Part shown: piece after piece, positions 54,009 through 64,000 of the stretch
How positions within the stretch are numbered: the stretch's first letter is position 1
How the letters are laid out: every line of letters begins with the position of its first letter
Origin: Kingdonia uniflora
Lineage: Eukaryota; Streptophyta; Magnoliopsida; Ranunculales; Circaeasteraceae
DNA: 64,000 bases
NCBI GenBank assembly: GCA_014058105.1
Contig: JACGCM010000146.1
Location: 496,001-560,000, forward strand
Direction: 5' to 3'
Notes under the pieces: model-generated
Told to the model about the DNA's origin: nothing
Databases searched by the model: none
The model's input: the letters and a program-made list of their open reading frames with translations, nothing else
Position numbers and translations under genes: made by a program

Positions 54009-54341
54009 ATGACAATGGGGTTTAGTCTTTTGAATTGGGTCCATAAATTAATTTGTGCCTGTTTTGCCATAGATGAGGCAAAGAGTTACGATAGTGTCCA
54101 CATCCCAGTTTCTTTGTCAACTCATGAAGAAATCTATCCAGCAATGCAAGAAGTTGAAGCAAAAGAAGCGAGGCAAGCTAAAATTAAGTGGGAATTAGAA
54201 TTTGAACGACTAGAAAATAAGTTCTGGGCAAAGCAAGAATCGACATATTTAGATTCACTGTGTAACATGTCTGATTATGATTCTTCTGAGGATTCTTTTG
54301 ATGGGTGGCAATATAGCTGGCAAGAATATGAATGTAACTAG
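54009..54341 (+). CDS. hypothetical protein, about 110 aa
   Basis: Not recognised. The frame from ATG 54009 (or 54015) encodes a short hydrophobic start (GFSLLNWVHKLICACFAI), a charged helical part with coiled-coil character (EVEAKEARQAKIKWELEFER LENKFW), and an acidic/aromatic C-terminus (DYDSSEDSFDGWQYSWQEY). A possible polyadenylation region (GAAATGTAATAAAC) lies about 150 bp downstream. It could be the last exon of a host gene or a captured fragment. The open frame continues upstream to 53853 through repeat-like DNA, so the true start or a splice acceptor is uncertain. Confidence 0.4.
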   Translation: MTMGFSLLNWVHKLICACFAIDEAKSYDSVHIPVSLSTHEEIYPAMQEVEAKEARQAKIKWELEFERLENKFWAKQESTYLDSLCNMSDYDSSEDSFDGWQYSWQEYECN

Positions 54342-54639
54342 ATTTTCAGATATGACAGTTAAGATGTTAGAAGTTTGTGTTTTGCAAGGAGGGTTAATGT
54401 TTGCTCTTTACCTAAACATCGAGTTTTTGTGGGGTGATTGTTTATATTTTGTATTCCCTCTTTTGTAGCATTTGATGTAATGAAGGCTTTTGAAATGTAA
54501 TAAACATGCATTGGTCTTGAATCGTTCAAATTTGTGTTACCTATTGATTTACATGCAACTCACAATCTCTTCTTTTATGTCTCAACTTGTCAGTGGGATC
54601 GACATAAACAATGAAAGACTCCGTAGATAAAAATTGGAT

Positions 54640-56070
54640 GAAAGTTATTCGTGATGAGTCCCCATAAAGGTCTAAAAATTAACGTATTGTAAACTTGTTG
54701 TTGGCTGATGCCCTATATGAGGGTCAACATTTTAATACTGTTGAGGACGCACGTTTGTGGTACGAATGATATAAAAGAGGGCGGGGTTTCTCTACTAAGA
54801 TATGCAATTCTACTAAGCATTCGATATCTGAGGATATAGGCAGAGCCTACTTCTATTATATGAGCAATAGCTTTTCAAAGAAAAACCTTGGGATAAATTC
54901 AGAGATTAGCGATAAAAATAGGAACAGAAGATCATCTGATAAGTGTGTGTGTAAAGTAACGATGAACATTAATTAGAATACAAAAATAGGCAAATATGTT
55001 GTCATAAGTTTCACGAATATCCATAACCATAATCTCGTATCTCTGCAGAATCATCATCGTATGAACGTTACCATATTCTTTCCAGAAGTAGCATAAAACC
55101 TTACTGCGACATTTGAGCTCCGCAATATTTTAGAGATAATGGAGAAGACTGAGCACTACTGGATGGAGTGAGTCCACAAATAACTTCTTTAATGCTTGGC
55201 TGCCAATAACAACTGGATTGTACAGTTTTGTGGCCAAGTACGAGGCTACCCTTTTAGATGTATATGACCTAGAAAGTGGAGAAGTCTTTACCTCAGAACA
55301 CAAATATCGTCAAGTTGGTCCTCATCAAGTTCTACTCAAAGATGCTGTAAAGATTTACAGAAGAATAATTGTCCACAAACTTTAGGATCAGCTTGACCAG
55401 GTAGTCTGCTTCGTTGCAATAGAAATAAACGTAGAAGGCAACTGCCGACAACTTATGGTGAAGTCCCATAGTGATCATACCGAGTCATTTAAGATAATTA
55501 TAGACTTAAAGAAGCTAACTAGTAATTAGGGATGCAAGTTGTTTGAGTTTGTTGGACTCCCATGCTGTCACCTACTGGAGGTATTTTCAAAATACCTGAG
55601 GCTTTCATTATAACAAGGCGGAAGATTGGTGCAAATAAGTTCTCAAGGTTCTATGATGAAAGTCACTTGGCAGGAGGGAACTTACGATATCTCTTATGCC
55701 ATAGGTAATTATCCCTTCATACATTAAAGTTATTTGAAAGGGCCTCGAAGATTAAAGAAAGTTTTGATTTCGCAGTTTTGAAGCTTGACGAGATAGAGTC
55801 TTACCTTGATCACTACGAGGAGTCTTTAACACTGACAGATGCATCAGAACCAAATATCTCAACTTTTTTATTAGATTCTATGATGTCTAGAACTATCATT
55901 TTAGACCCTCTTACTACTCAAATTAAAGGATAAACGAAGACTGGTTATAAGAAAGGGACAAGATAGAAGGGGGGGGGATGGAAGTGGCTGTTATGAAAAA
56001 TAAGAAAATATGCAAAAGTTGTGGAGTACTCGACAACCATGACAAATGGACATGCACACTTCTCAAAACG
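54640..56070 (+). pseudogene. FAR1/FRS-like (Mutator-derived) pseudogene
   Basis: FAR1-type DNA-binding region with stops (54,700-55,060): FNTVEDARLWYE, KRGRGFSTK, then KVTMNI and GKYVVISFTNIHNHNLVS, the conserved HNH end. Next comes a C-terminal portion (FNAWLPITTGLYSFVAKYEA, DAVKIYRRIIVHKL) and a SWIM zinc finger GCKLFEFVGLPCCHLLEVF (about 55,529-55,587), then PEAFIITRRK in another frame. A CCHC-like CKSCGVLDNHDKWTC follows near 56,012-56,056. The central MULE transposase (DDE) domain is missing. FAR1/FRS proteins are transcription factors derived from Mutator-like transposases; this copy is broken. Confidence 0.65.
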
Positions 56071-56517
56071 AAGATAGTAGAATCAAGTAAGTACATATTT
56101 GACATTATGCATAAACGTCGTATTCTCCATAATTATTCTATAATGTGTTTCCCATGTATTTATCTCATATTTATAATCAGAATGAATTTCATGTAAAAGA
56201 TAGTTATGGGGATTCTGTTCATCCGTTGCAAGAGAATCACGACAACCACGACATCTAGGAAAATAGAAGGAGTTGACTTGCATTGCGTATGTCTTTCTTT
56301 AATTAATAGATCTGTATCCCTTTCATTATTATTGTTGACGAGGGAATGTAGTGTTATTTTAACTTTCAGTTTGCTTTGTATTTGGAAATTGAAAATAGGG
56401 TTGTAGCAATGCATTGTGCTTTATACTTTATGTTTTATTCTAAATTTGTAGATTCCTCAATGTTACAAACAATATAAGACATGCAGTATTTCATTATGCA
56501 GGGTAAATTGTCGGACA

Positions 56518-56770
56518 TATAGCAGTAAATTATCGGTCAATCCATTTATACCGACAATAATTTAACCATATTGTCGATCATCGACAATATCAATTATCAT
56601 TGGTCCATTATTCGACAAAAAATACTTGATCATTGTCGATGATCGATAATTATCAAGTATGAAGTAATCATTCAGGCACAGGTACAATTTAGATTAGTAG
56701 TAGTAAATTGTCAGTTTGTACATTAGGCCGACAATAATTTAACTATGTTATCGATCATCGACAATTTAAC
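56518..56770. repeat. cluster of ATTGTCGAT palindromes and a direct repeat
   Basis: Perfect palindrome ATTGTCGATCATCGACAAT at 56570-56588, near-palindromes at about 56,632-56,651 and 56,747-56,764. A unit of roughly 65 bp (GTAAATT(G/A)TC...CCGACAATAATTTAAC...ATCATCGACAAT) occurs twice, near 56,530 and 56,700. Related words occur at 53,640-53,890 and 59,240-59,335. Confidence 0.8.
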
Positions 56771-57144
56771 TCTCAGATGAAGATAATTGAATGCAAAGAA
56801 TCATTGAAGCACTGCTAAAATATTCTACAGAGGCATTATTCCTAGAATTCAACATTCAAAATTGAGATTCATATACAACAGTGAGCCAATACAACTGTGC
56901 ATACTACAAAAAAAGGGATATACAAACACTTGTCGAAAAAATATTAATAGAAAAGGGCCACCTGAGAAATATATATCATAAAAGTTACAACACCCTAAAT
57001 ATATGGGCATACAATGTTACCCAAAAATAAAAGGATAAGAGTACCGTCACAAATCAGCAGTGATCAAGTCATTCAATTGATAACCCTTCACTTTGTGCTC
57101 TCTCAGTTATGCCTTAAAGTTCCCGATCCTTACATCAAAATACC
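56771..57144. other. unassigned DNA
   Basis: No coding or repeat feature was identified. Confidence 0.5.
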
Positions 57145-60100
57145 TCAACAATTGTTCTTGTTAAAACCCAGGTGGAATAGCCAATTTTGCTTGACCAAAG
57201 AACATAGTAGAAACTGGAGGAATTGGTGCATCAAACCTTGGAAACAAACAAACGTAGTGTTTATCCATTTCCAAACAAAAACACCAGTACTTATTAGTAT
57301 CCATAAGAAGGTTTTGAAACCTCTCCTTATTCGACAATGAGTTTTTCTTCCGTACCCAAAAAAGGGGTAAAAATATATATGCTTTAGTGGGGCTAATGAA
57401 GACCACACAACCTTCTCATAGTAAGTTGATAGTAAATGCCCCATATGCCTATACTCCACATGCTGATGACCAAACAAAAATGCCTGCAACAAGGATTTAT
57501 ACACCTTCTTACCGGCTGGACTGAATTGTATTCCAAATGTTTGACTGGAAGCACTCTTCCAAAATTAGGGGTCTTTGGTGGTAAATGACTTCAACATTTT
57601 TATTACGTTATGGAATCTATGCTGACTCTGATGCAGAATCATTGCTAGAACTGTAAAACAAGAATTGTTATCACCAACATCAACGCCACGAACATCTAGA
57701 AAATACTTCTCCCACGGTCGGAATAGAACTTCTTCTAACTTATTCTTTTTAGACATATTTTCCCTTCTAGCCATGATGACATTTTCTTATGTTATCCCTG
57801 TGGAGGCCAAGTCTTCTTGATAATCTCTATTGGGTCCCTGTTATGCTATTGTAATGAATATATCATTATGGCCAAAAAGTTCTTTAAAGGTTGGGTCCCC
57901 CATGTTCCTCATTTCTTCACTCGCGAGTGCCTTCTTCAATGATTGATGCCAAACCTCCTGAAACAACTAGATATTAGAGTAGACACTAATATGTGCATCA
58001 ACAAAGTTTATCAATAATGACATGGGGGTGACATAGGTATAAGAGTTAAGAATAGGTCATAACTATTCATTGTTATCTACTTCCAAAGTCTTCTTCCTCT
58101 CTCCAGCATTAAGTAGCTTTTTACGCCGAATTTTTTTTTATATTAGGATAAACAATGAAATAAATATGGAGGGGGGGGGGGGGTTACGAGATCATTAGTA
58201 TCATCCATATATCTCGCGACCTCATTCTTATACTTGGATGTCCAATTCAGTATTTGTTCCAAAGATATGAAGGAGATGAGATATAAAGTCCTACACATTA
58301 TTAAACTTTAATAAAGTCACTACTATTAAACCCAGCTAAGAGATATTATGTTTTTGGATAATCAAACAAAAACTCCCCTTTACTAACTATAACTAATTTA
58401 ATTAATTTTGAGAGACTTACAAAATCTTCTTTGGCAGTCAACTTATTATGAACTTCCTCATACGCAGATAATAAGTTATCATACTTCTTTTCTAGGTTTA
58501 GGTCTGGCATAGGGTGATGTGATGGGAAGATATCAAGCTATTCAAAATATGTAGCACAAGAGCAATGTTACCAGAGATATAAATAATGCAACCGCAATCC
58601 AATAACAAATTTGGTAAACTTACAGGTGTAGCTGGTGGAAGTTTCAAGTCCAACTACTCCATCAAAAGGACATTGACCGCTTTTAGTGACTCATTTTCTT
58701 TAGATTGTACACATTTGTAAAATAATTATGCCACATGCATGAATGATTAAGCATCCCCAATAATTAATTAGGGGTTTTTAACATTTACACACTACATTAC
58801 CTTCTTATTCAACTCAACGGAAAAGCTCTCGTTGCAGTCTTCAAGGCCAAATTTTTGCCTTAGCTCTGCCTCCAAAATTGTATTTTTTCTTATAAATTTT
58901 TGTACTCCAATATCTGCAATTAATTTTTTTTATTATGAACATCAGGATTTGGAATAAAGAAAACAATGGAGGGATAATGATATCTGCATAAGACCTTACC
59001 TTCGAATCTAACTACCCTGGTAGATCTGCGTACGCTAGTGCACATTGTTCGTCAAGTACATGCTTCAGTTGCATGTCCTCCTTCATTTGATCAATGGTTT
59101 CTATCAGTAAATTACATTTATTTATCCGAGGTTAAGATGAGGTAAAATAGTTATTCATAACCCAATTAAAACTACGCATGTGAACTTCAACCCAAAATAA
59201 TCTTAAATTACCGACCCACTGGAAATTCGATAATTTTCTAGCATGTCTTACTAGGTTATTGTTGATCTCGACAATATGAAATATGCATAATTTCCCTTAC
59301 ACTACCATAATTGCCAAACTTGACAATATTATATATGCAGTCTTTGCATAAATACTAACATTAAGTTGCATGCAAATAGTAAACATTACCCATCATGGGA
59401 AGTATAATTGACTTTTTCTTTCAGGGCCTCTACTAGATTTATGCTAGCTTCAGATTCTACATTTAAGAAGATGATTTGTTGATCCAACCCGTCAGATTCA
59501 CCCTGTGGTTGCATGGTATCATTCCCATTTGGAGATAGAGTGGCATAGTCATTGAGATACAGAAGTAGGGCATAGAAGTGGACAGAATATTAGGAAATAA
59601 ATTGTGTTGGCTCCTATATGACAAGTTAATTAAATTATCATAAAATCTACTAATTGATGTATTATATTGTTTACCAACATCTTCACATTGGTCCATGGGT
59701 GATGAACGTTCCTCATTGACGCATGCTTCCTTTTGTCGATGAATTTTAAATAACCCAACATCATCATCTGCAGCCAAGTCAATAGTAATGGGATAGATCC
59801 ACGTCTACGAGACAGTGCCAAACAACTCTAAGTATCCCTCCGTGCATACTGTAGGCCCCTTTCGTACCCTATCCCCCTTTTCATTATTCTTTAAAACCCA
59901 TTCCTTCCACTTCTTTCCAGAGAAACAATTAACCCACTCATACTTAAGGTTGAATTTTCTCGGCTCTTCTGAGAACCATAGGTCAGACACCTCTGAACAT
60001 CTTGGCTTTGTGGGAATGCCTTGAATCCGAGAGAACTGCCGCATATCCCTATTTGGGTAGTAGGGCTGAACATGGTCTGCACTTGCTAACGTCTCATAAA

Positions 60101-60420
60101 AATATGTGATCTCTTTGAATGTATGTGTATTATCCCTTTTATCTCCATATGGGTCCCATACAACCTATGTGATAAATGAGTCAACTGTATTATGTTATGA
60201 ATTGCAAAAGAGACGGGAAAGACATCTGAAGAAAAATCTATACAGGCACCAAATAAAGACAGAGAGGACATCTAATCAACTTACATCCTCAGCTTTGCAA
60301 TTGTCTAATGCTTCCCTGAACTTTAGTTAAGCCGGACCACCGTTTCTATCCGTAACATATCTTCCTCATTTCCTACAAGTATAATGCTCATAGTTATCTG
60401 AATTCATCTCCTTTGGTATC
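57145..60420 (-). pseudogene. plant-mobile-domain-like gene, truncated and with stops
   Basis: Multi-exon minus-strand remnant. Near 60,410-60,280: FREALDNCKAEDV before GTAAG. After an acceptor near 60,167: VVWDPYGDKRDNTHTF, HVQPYYPNRDMRQFSRIQGI, matching the R(V/D)xRQFGxxQxIP block at the end of plant mobile domains. Then WVNCFSGKKWKEWV and GPTVCTEGYLELFG. Downstream exons look helical (GLDQQIIFLNVESEASINLV near 59,490; ELRQKFGLEDCNESFSVEL near 58,840; YDNLLSAYEEVHNKLTAKED near 58,450), then 57,960-57,565. Stops occur at several places. The N-terminal half is absent where the Tat-3 LTR begins at 60,429. Family call is by eye. Confidence 0.5.
58165..58184. repeat. poly-G tract
   Basis: A run of about 14 Gs in the mobile-domain-like pseudogene region. 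Confidence 0.9.
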
Positions 60421-60428
60421 CCAGGAAG

Positions 60429-60974
60429 TGTAATAACCTAATTTCGTAGTTGCTCAAAATAGCTTGAAATTAGCTCTTACACCAAATATACCTGTGACAA
60501 GAATTAGTATAACCCAATATAAAATTATATAGGCGATTAGCATGGAAACCTTTGAATAGGCAAAAACCATGACCTCTGTTTAAGGATTTAGTAACTATAA
60601 CTTTATTGCTTAGGGCTGATATTTGATTACCTATTTTTTATCTCTTAAGCTAGAAAAAATTGGTCTTGTAGTATAAAATTCTTTGTCCTTTCTCCTATGG
60701 AACTCATCATTTTTATAGATCTCACTCAAAGTTCGTTACCACGTAGAGGCAAGCTCTTCTGAAAATGGGGTAGGTGGTAGTTGAATGTATAACTACTAGT
60801 TCATGGGAGACAGGTGTCTTTGACTTGTTCATATTTTCTGCAGTGCTCGATCCATATTTTTTATCAGTTTGTGGTTCAGGTGTTATTATTGATTGTGTAT
60901 GTCACGTGTATAGTACGTGAGTCTAGTATTGAGGTAGCTCAAGTTTGGCATAGGTCGGGGGATAGGTCCCTATA
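60429..60974 (-). repeat. Tat-3 3' LTR, 546 bp
   Basis: In element sense TATAGGGACC...AGGTTATTACA. Shares with the other Tat LTRs the words GACACCTGTCTC and TTTTTGCCTATTCA(A/G)AGGTTT. The first dinucleotide is TA instead of TG. Confidence 0.85.
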
Positions 60975-61210
60975 ATCTCCCCTCGCAACTGAAGGTACAA
61001 GTAACCTTAATTGAGAAATATATGGTAAATGCTTGCATTTTGGAAAGTTATATTGTGGAATTGGAATGGTTTGGGACTTGCAACTTCTGTATTAAATATT
61101 GAATTTGGTATTGATGGCGTTGGAAAGGACGAATGTATTTGGCTTTTCAGTTTCCCAGTAAGTATTGTATTGAATGATGACTACTTTGGAAATTTTCCCT
61201 TGCATTGAAT

Positions 61211-61621
61211 ACTATTTTTCTATAAATACTATTGATACGGTATCACCGGTTATTCCTTTTAAAGTACTCTATCTCTGTTTTTCTGTATGATAATGGTGAC
61301 TACTAGACGCCAAGTATATGAAACCAGGGTTCTTGCTGAAGTACAAAAGCTCCAATTGTGATATTTTGGCAACTGACCTTTAGATTTGCCCATTCCCATA
61401 CCTGTTCCTCCGATGTATCATGGGATAATGGATAAGGAAGCAACAAAGGTTATGAATTAGTATTATCAGATATGGTAGCTCCATCATGTGATTTTGTCAG
61501 GTGAGCAGTGCTAGGTTTGTCTTTGTCTTTTTGTAGAGGATGTCAATGATGAGGTGGATGAGGAAGCCTGTGTACATCCCTGGAAGTATTACCATTATCC
61601 TGCGAATGATTGGACTCTGTA
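61211..61621 (+). pseudogene. Tat-3 antisense unit A
   Basis: TATA-like CTATAAATAC (61,211) about 75 bp before ATG 61293: MVTTRRQVYETRVLAEVQKL, a stop, then YFGN, a stop, PLDLPIPIPVPPMYHGIMDK. A second block has VEDVNDEVDEEACVHPWKY then HYPANDWTL and a stop, aligned with VEEAITEVNEAAGVRPRKSRRY..PANDWIL of unit A at 24.4 kb. Broken by stops but clearly homologous. Confidence 0.55.
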
Positions 61622-62317
61622 GGAGTTGATCCATTCTTCTTTCTCTATCATTCTCAGGTAGTGGAGGTTACAAAGGAAGAGACGGTGGAAGTGGTTGCAG
61701 ATTGGTAATATGCTTTTAGTCTTTGGATTAGAAATATGCCTCTGTTACAACCATCTTCATTTTCCTGAAGGAGTGTTTTAAGCGGGAGAAGCTTATGGTT
61801 TTGGAGTGGAAGTGCTGCTGATAATTACTGTATATTGTAACCTGTAGATCGATCTGTAAAAAGTTTTTGACATATTGTACTATCTGTAAAGTATGTTATA
61901 AGGAATTTTTGAGCTAATGAAAAAGTTTTGTCATAATTTTGTGTGGATGCATCAAACTTGAAATTAGCATGGTGAATTGAAATTTTGATAGATCGATCGA
62001 TGTATGAAAAAATATATATGTAAAATGTATAAAACAGTTAATTATATCGAACTGAAAGTCTGTGACCTAACTTGAAATGAAAAAAAATAATTTGTGTAGA
62101 TATGCGGTTAAAGAAGGTAAAACATGTATAATAGAGTTTGAGATTTGTTTACAAAACATAAGGTCAAATATCTCATATATGGTGAGCTCACATAGAGAAG
62201 ATGGAATCAAATAAATTTTAGCTGGATTTTAGGGTGTAAAATTTTAGGATAAGGGGGATATGATGGATATCATCCTATATGAGGAATTGGGGGGATTTGA
62301 TGTGATCACAATCGTTG

Positions 62318-62478
62318 CGTATAAATAAGTTGGAAAGAATAGCTTTAAGGAGGAAAGATGGTGAGGACTCGTTATCGGAGAGCTCGGCATGCATCCGAGG
62401 GGTGTTTATCGATAAAGGTTGCTAAAATTTGTGAAAGAATATTTGGGATGATAGATTATGATGCCAATTTGCCTTAAT
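62318..62478 (+). pseudogene. Tat-3 antisense unit B
   Basis: TATA-like GTATAAATAAG at about 62,319 followed 30 bp later by ATG 62358: MVRTRYRRARHASEGCLSI then KVAKICERIFGMIDYDANLP and a stop. The Tat-1 copy starts at 25674 with MVRKRSQRA. The basic N-terminus could bind nucleic acid; that is speculative. Confidence 0.45.
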
Positions 62479-63155
62479 TTGTAATACAGTTTGACAGTTT
62501 GGCCTTGAGGGTGAGGGAGAATAACGTTACTTTTGGTGTGAGTTATTTTGTGAATTGATCGTGGAGCCTGAAGAGCAAAAAACTACGGTAAAGGAAATTG
62601 CCCTAAAAGAAATAGCTGAGGAAGATGAGAGGATTACTGGGAATGTACTGATTAGGTATGGTCTTCTAGGGTATCTTGAGTATTTTATGTGTGACTATGC
62701 TTGAGAGGGCGAACTTCTGTTAGTTCAAAATTAATGTAAGTAAAATAAAATAAGAATATTTTTGTGTTGAATTTGCTCCTTGTTTGTTGTGAATGTTGTT
62801 GTAAATAAATATTTGAATTTTGAAATGGTGTAGCTTTGGGAATGACATCATATGTGGTATAAGTAATTGGAGTAGGAGAATAAGAATCCGAGTATTAGGT
62901 TTAGTTTATGTTGGAGAAAAAATTCAATTGCGTGCAATTGAAATGTTTCATCATGAGTGTGAGAAGATGTGAGAGTGATTTAGGTAGGAGAAATTGAGAT
63001 ATATTTAAATATAAGACTTGGTGTAATGATCGAAATGTGTCTTTCTCCAAAAGGTACGTATTATCTGATATGAATAGTAGAAGGGACGCCTTGGTTCCAA
63101 AACCGTGGGCAGCTTCTGTGAGCCCCAATAACTGCCAGCGATTAGAGAGATAAAG

Positions 63156-63164
63156 TATAAATAG
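63156..63164 (+). promoter_or_regulatory. TATA-like box of Tat-3 antisense unit C
   Basis: TATAAATAG in a block also present upstream of Tat-2 unit C (46206-46197 on the other strand). The conserved surroundings extend about 60 bp upstream. Confidence 0.5.
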
Positions 63165-63289
63165 CCGTTCCTCTTCGCCATTCAAATGTTTACAAAATGT
63201 AGGGAGACGAAAAACTAGAGTGAAAAAAAAAGAGTTTAAGAGATTTTAGAGAGAGAGCAAACAAAATAGCCATCAAAACTGGAGGGAAA

Positions 63290-64000
63290 AGGGGGTTGCC
63301 ATTTTGGAGTTGGATAAAAAATCCTTGTTACAAATTTTTGGTATGAAAGAAGAGGCGTGCGATATCCTAGATTCGTATTCTGACGTTGAAAGTTAGTGGG
63401 CCATTGTATATTTTTTATATTTGTGTTGTTGTGATTTAGAAAAATCTTATGGTGATGGATGTGAAGTTTACTATTTTTGTGTGTATTTGAAATTTGAAAA
63501 TTTGCTATTTTTAGGAAACTTGTGAAAAGTGGTATTGTTTCTCAGTAATATTGTGTATTGCGTGGAAAACATATTTATTGTTGTATGATGTGTATATATG
63601 TATATATATAAAATAAAAATTATAAAAAAATTTGATTGGAATACCTAGACCTGTATGTAGGTAGAGGCGTGAGAAGGCCCTATTTTAGTAATAAGCCTCA
63701 ATTTCGAGCATACTCTTAACATGAAGACTTTAACCTCTGTTCGTTCGATTGTGGTTGTACCTATAGAAATTGATAAAGTAGAATCTGTGGGGGGAGAGTT
63801 AAGAATGGAGGGGTCTAATACAGTAGAGTTAGAGGTAGAGGGGAAGAATATATTAGAGTTTCCTGATTTTCCTGGGAACTTTTTACCATATCTTGTAGAT
63901 TCAGATGTGCTTAAGGAGTTTTACAAAATTAAAGGCAGTTTAGGTGGCGTATGGGGTAAGGTGATAGAACATGTCGGGAGGTCGTTTAGGGGGTGTACGG
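63290..64000 (+). pseudogene. Tat-3 antisense unit C, 5' part
   Basis: A first exon ending MKEEACDILDSYSDVE before AGTTAGT (donor at 63392), an intron of about 270 bp, an acceptor CCTGTATGTAG (63660), and a second exon that is open from 63721 to the edge: MKTLTSVRSIVVVPIEIDK, ILEFPDFPGNFLPYLVDSD, LKEFYKIKGSLGGVWGKVIE, GRSFRGCT. The last block aligns with FPSFPGKLISY...WGNCVEYAGRQLRGCT in Tat-2. The exon is cut by the window edge. Confidence 0.55.

Larger units (their letters stand above)
60429..64000 (-). mobile_element. 3' part of a third Tat-type element (Tat-3), continuing off the right edge
   Basis: 3' LTR 60429-60974 (minus), polypurine tract GTTGCGAGGGGAGAT just to its right, then the antisense-gene region (units A, B and the start of C on the plus strand). 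gag-pol should lie beyond the right edge. The LTR opens TATAGGGACCTATCCC in element sense, clearly related to the Tat-2 LTR. Confidence 0.85.

Noticed and set aside
57014..57340. Plus-strand ORF of 108 codons
   Set aside because: It overlaps longer minus-strand frames in line with the mobile-domain-like gene and has no recognisable motif.

Overview
This is plant nuclear DNA, most likely from a eudicot. It is AT-rich and intron-bearing, carries two plant-type glutamate-receptor-like (GLR) genes, and is otherwise dominated by plant LTR retrotransposons (Ty1/copia with initiator-Met tRNA primer sites; Ty3/gypsy of the Tat type), small hAT-like elements and decayed transposase-derived genes. No rRNA, tRNA, CRISPR or prokaryotic feature was seen. 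Species cannot be named from the sequence.

Layout. (1) 1-20,541: two tandem GLR genes, both on the minus strand. GLR-A (4316 down to 1177) is open through the first transmembrane region, then runs toward the left window edge; its last exons are not found. GLR-B (20,541 down to 5517) reassembles from six exons into a frame of exactly 911 codons including the stop, with a 32-nt micro-exon in the pore region. Its second intron is about 10.8 kb because it holds a nested pair of retrotransposons: an outer copia element (7684-17,517, target duplication AGTAT) split inside its integrase by a second copia element (10,733-15,314, target duplication ATCAA, with unusual TA...CA long terminal repeats).

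(2) 20,542-50,460: a retrotransposon nest. A decayed copia tail (22,262-23,184) is interrupted by a 26.9-kb Tat-type composite (23,185-50,090, target duplication GTACC) and resumes at 50,091. The composite contains the 3' part of a minus-oriented Tat element (23.2-32.3 kb), plus-oriented fragments (32.3-35.0 kb) and a nearly full-length plus-oriented Tat element (34,992-49,674) with gag, protease, reverse transcriptase, archaeal-type RNase H and integrase, all with stops.

(3) 50.5-60.4 kb: hAT-like elements, one small unknown ORF, a FAR1/FRS-like pseudogene, short palindromic repeats and a plant-mobile-domain-like pseudogene on the minus strand.

(4) 60,429-64,000: the 3' end of another minus-oriented Tat element that appears to cut the mobile-domain gene and continues off the right edge.

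The most interesting signal is the long antisense region between pol and the 3' LTR of the Tat elements. Comparing the copies in this window shows conserved antisense reading frames, conserved splice junctions and TATA-like boxes, suggesting at least three antisense transcription units (called A, B and C here) rather than a single passenger ORF. Antisense ORFs in Tat elements are known in general; the multi-unit organisation is inferred from this window.
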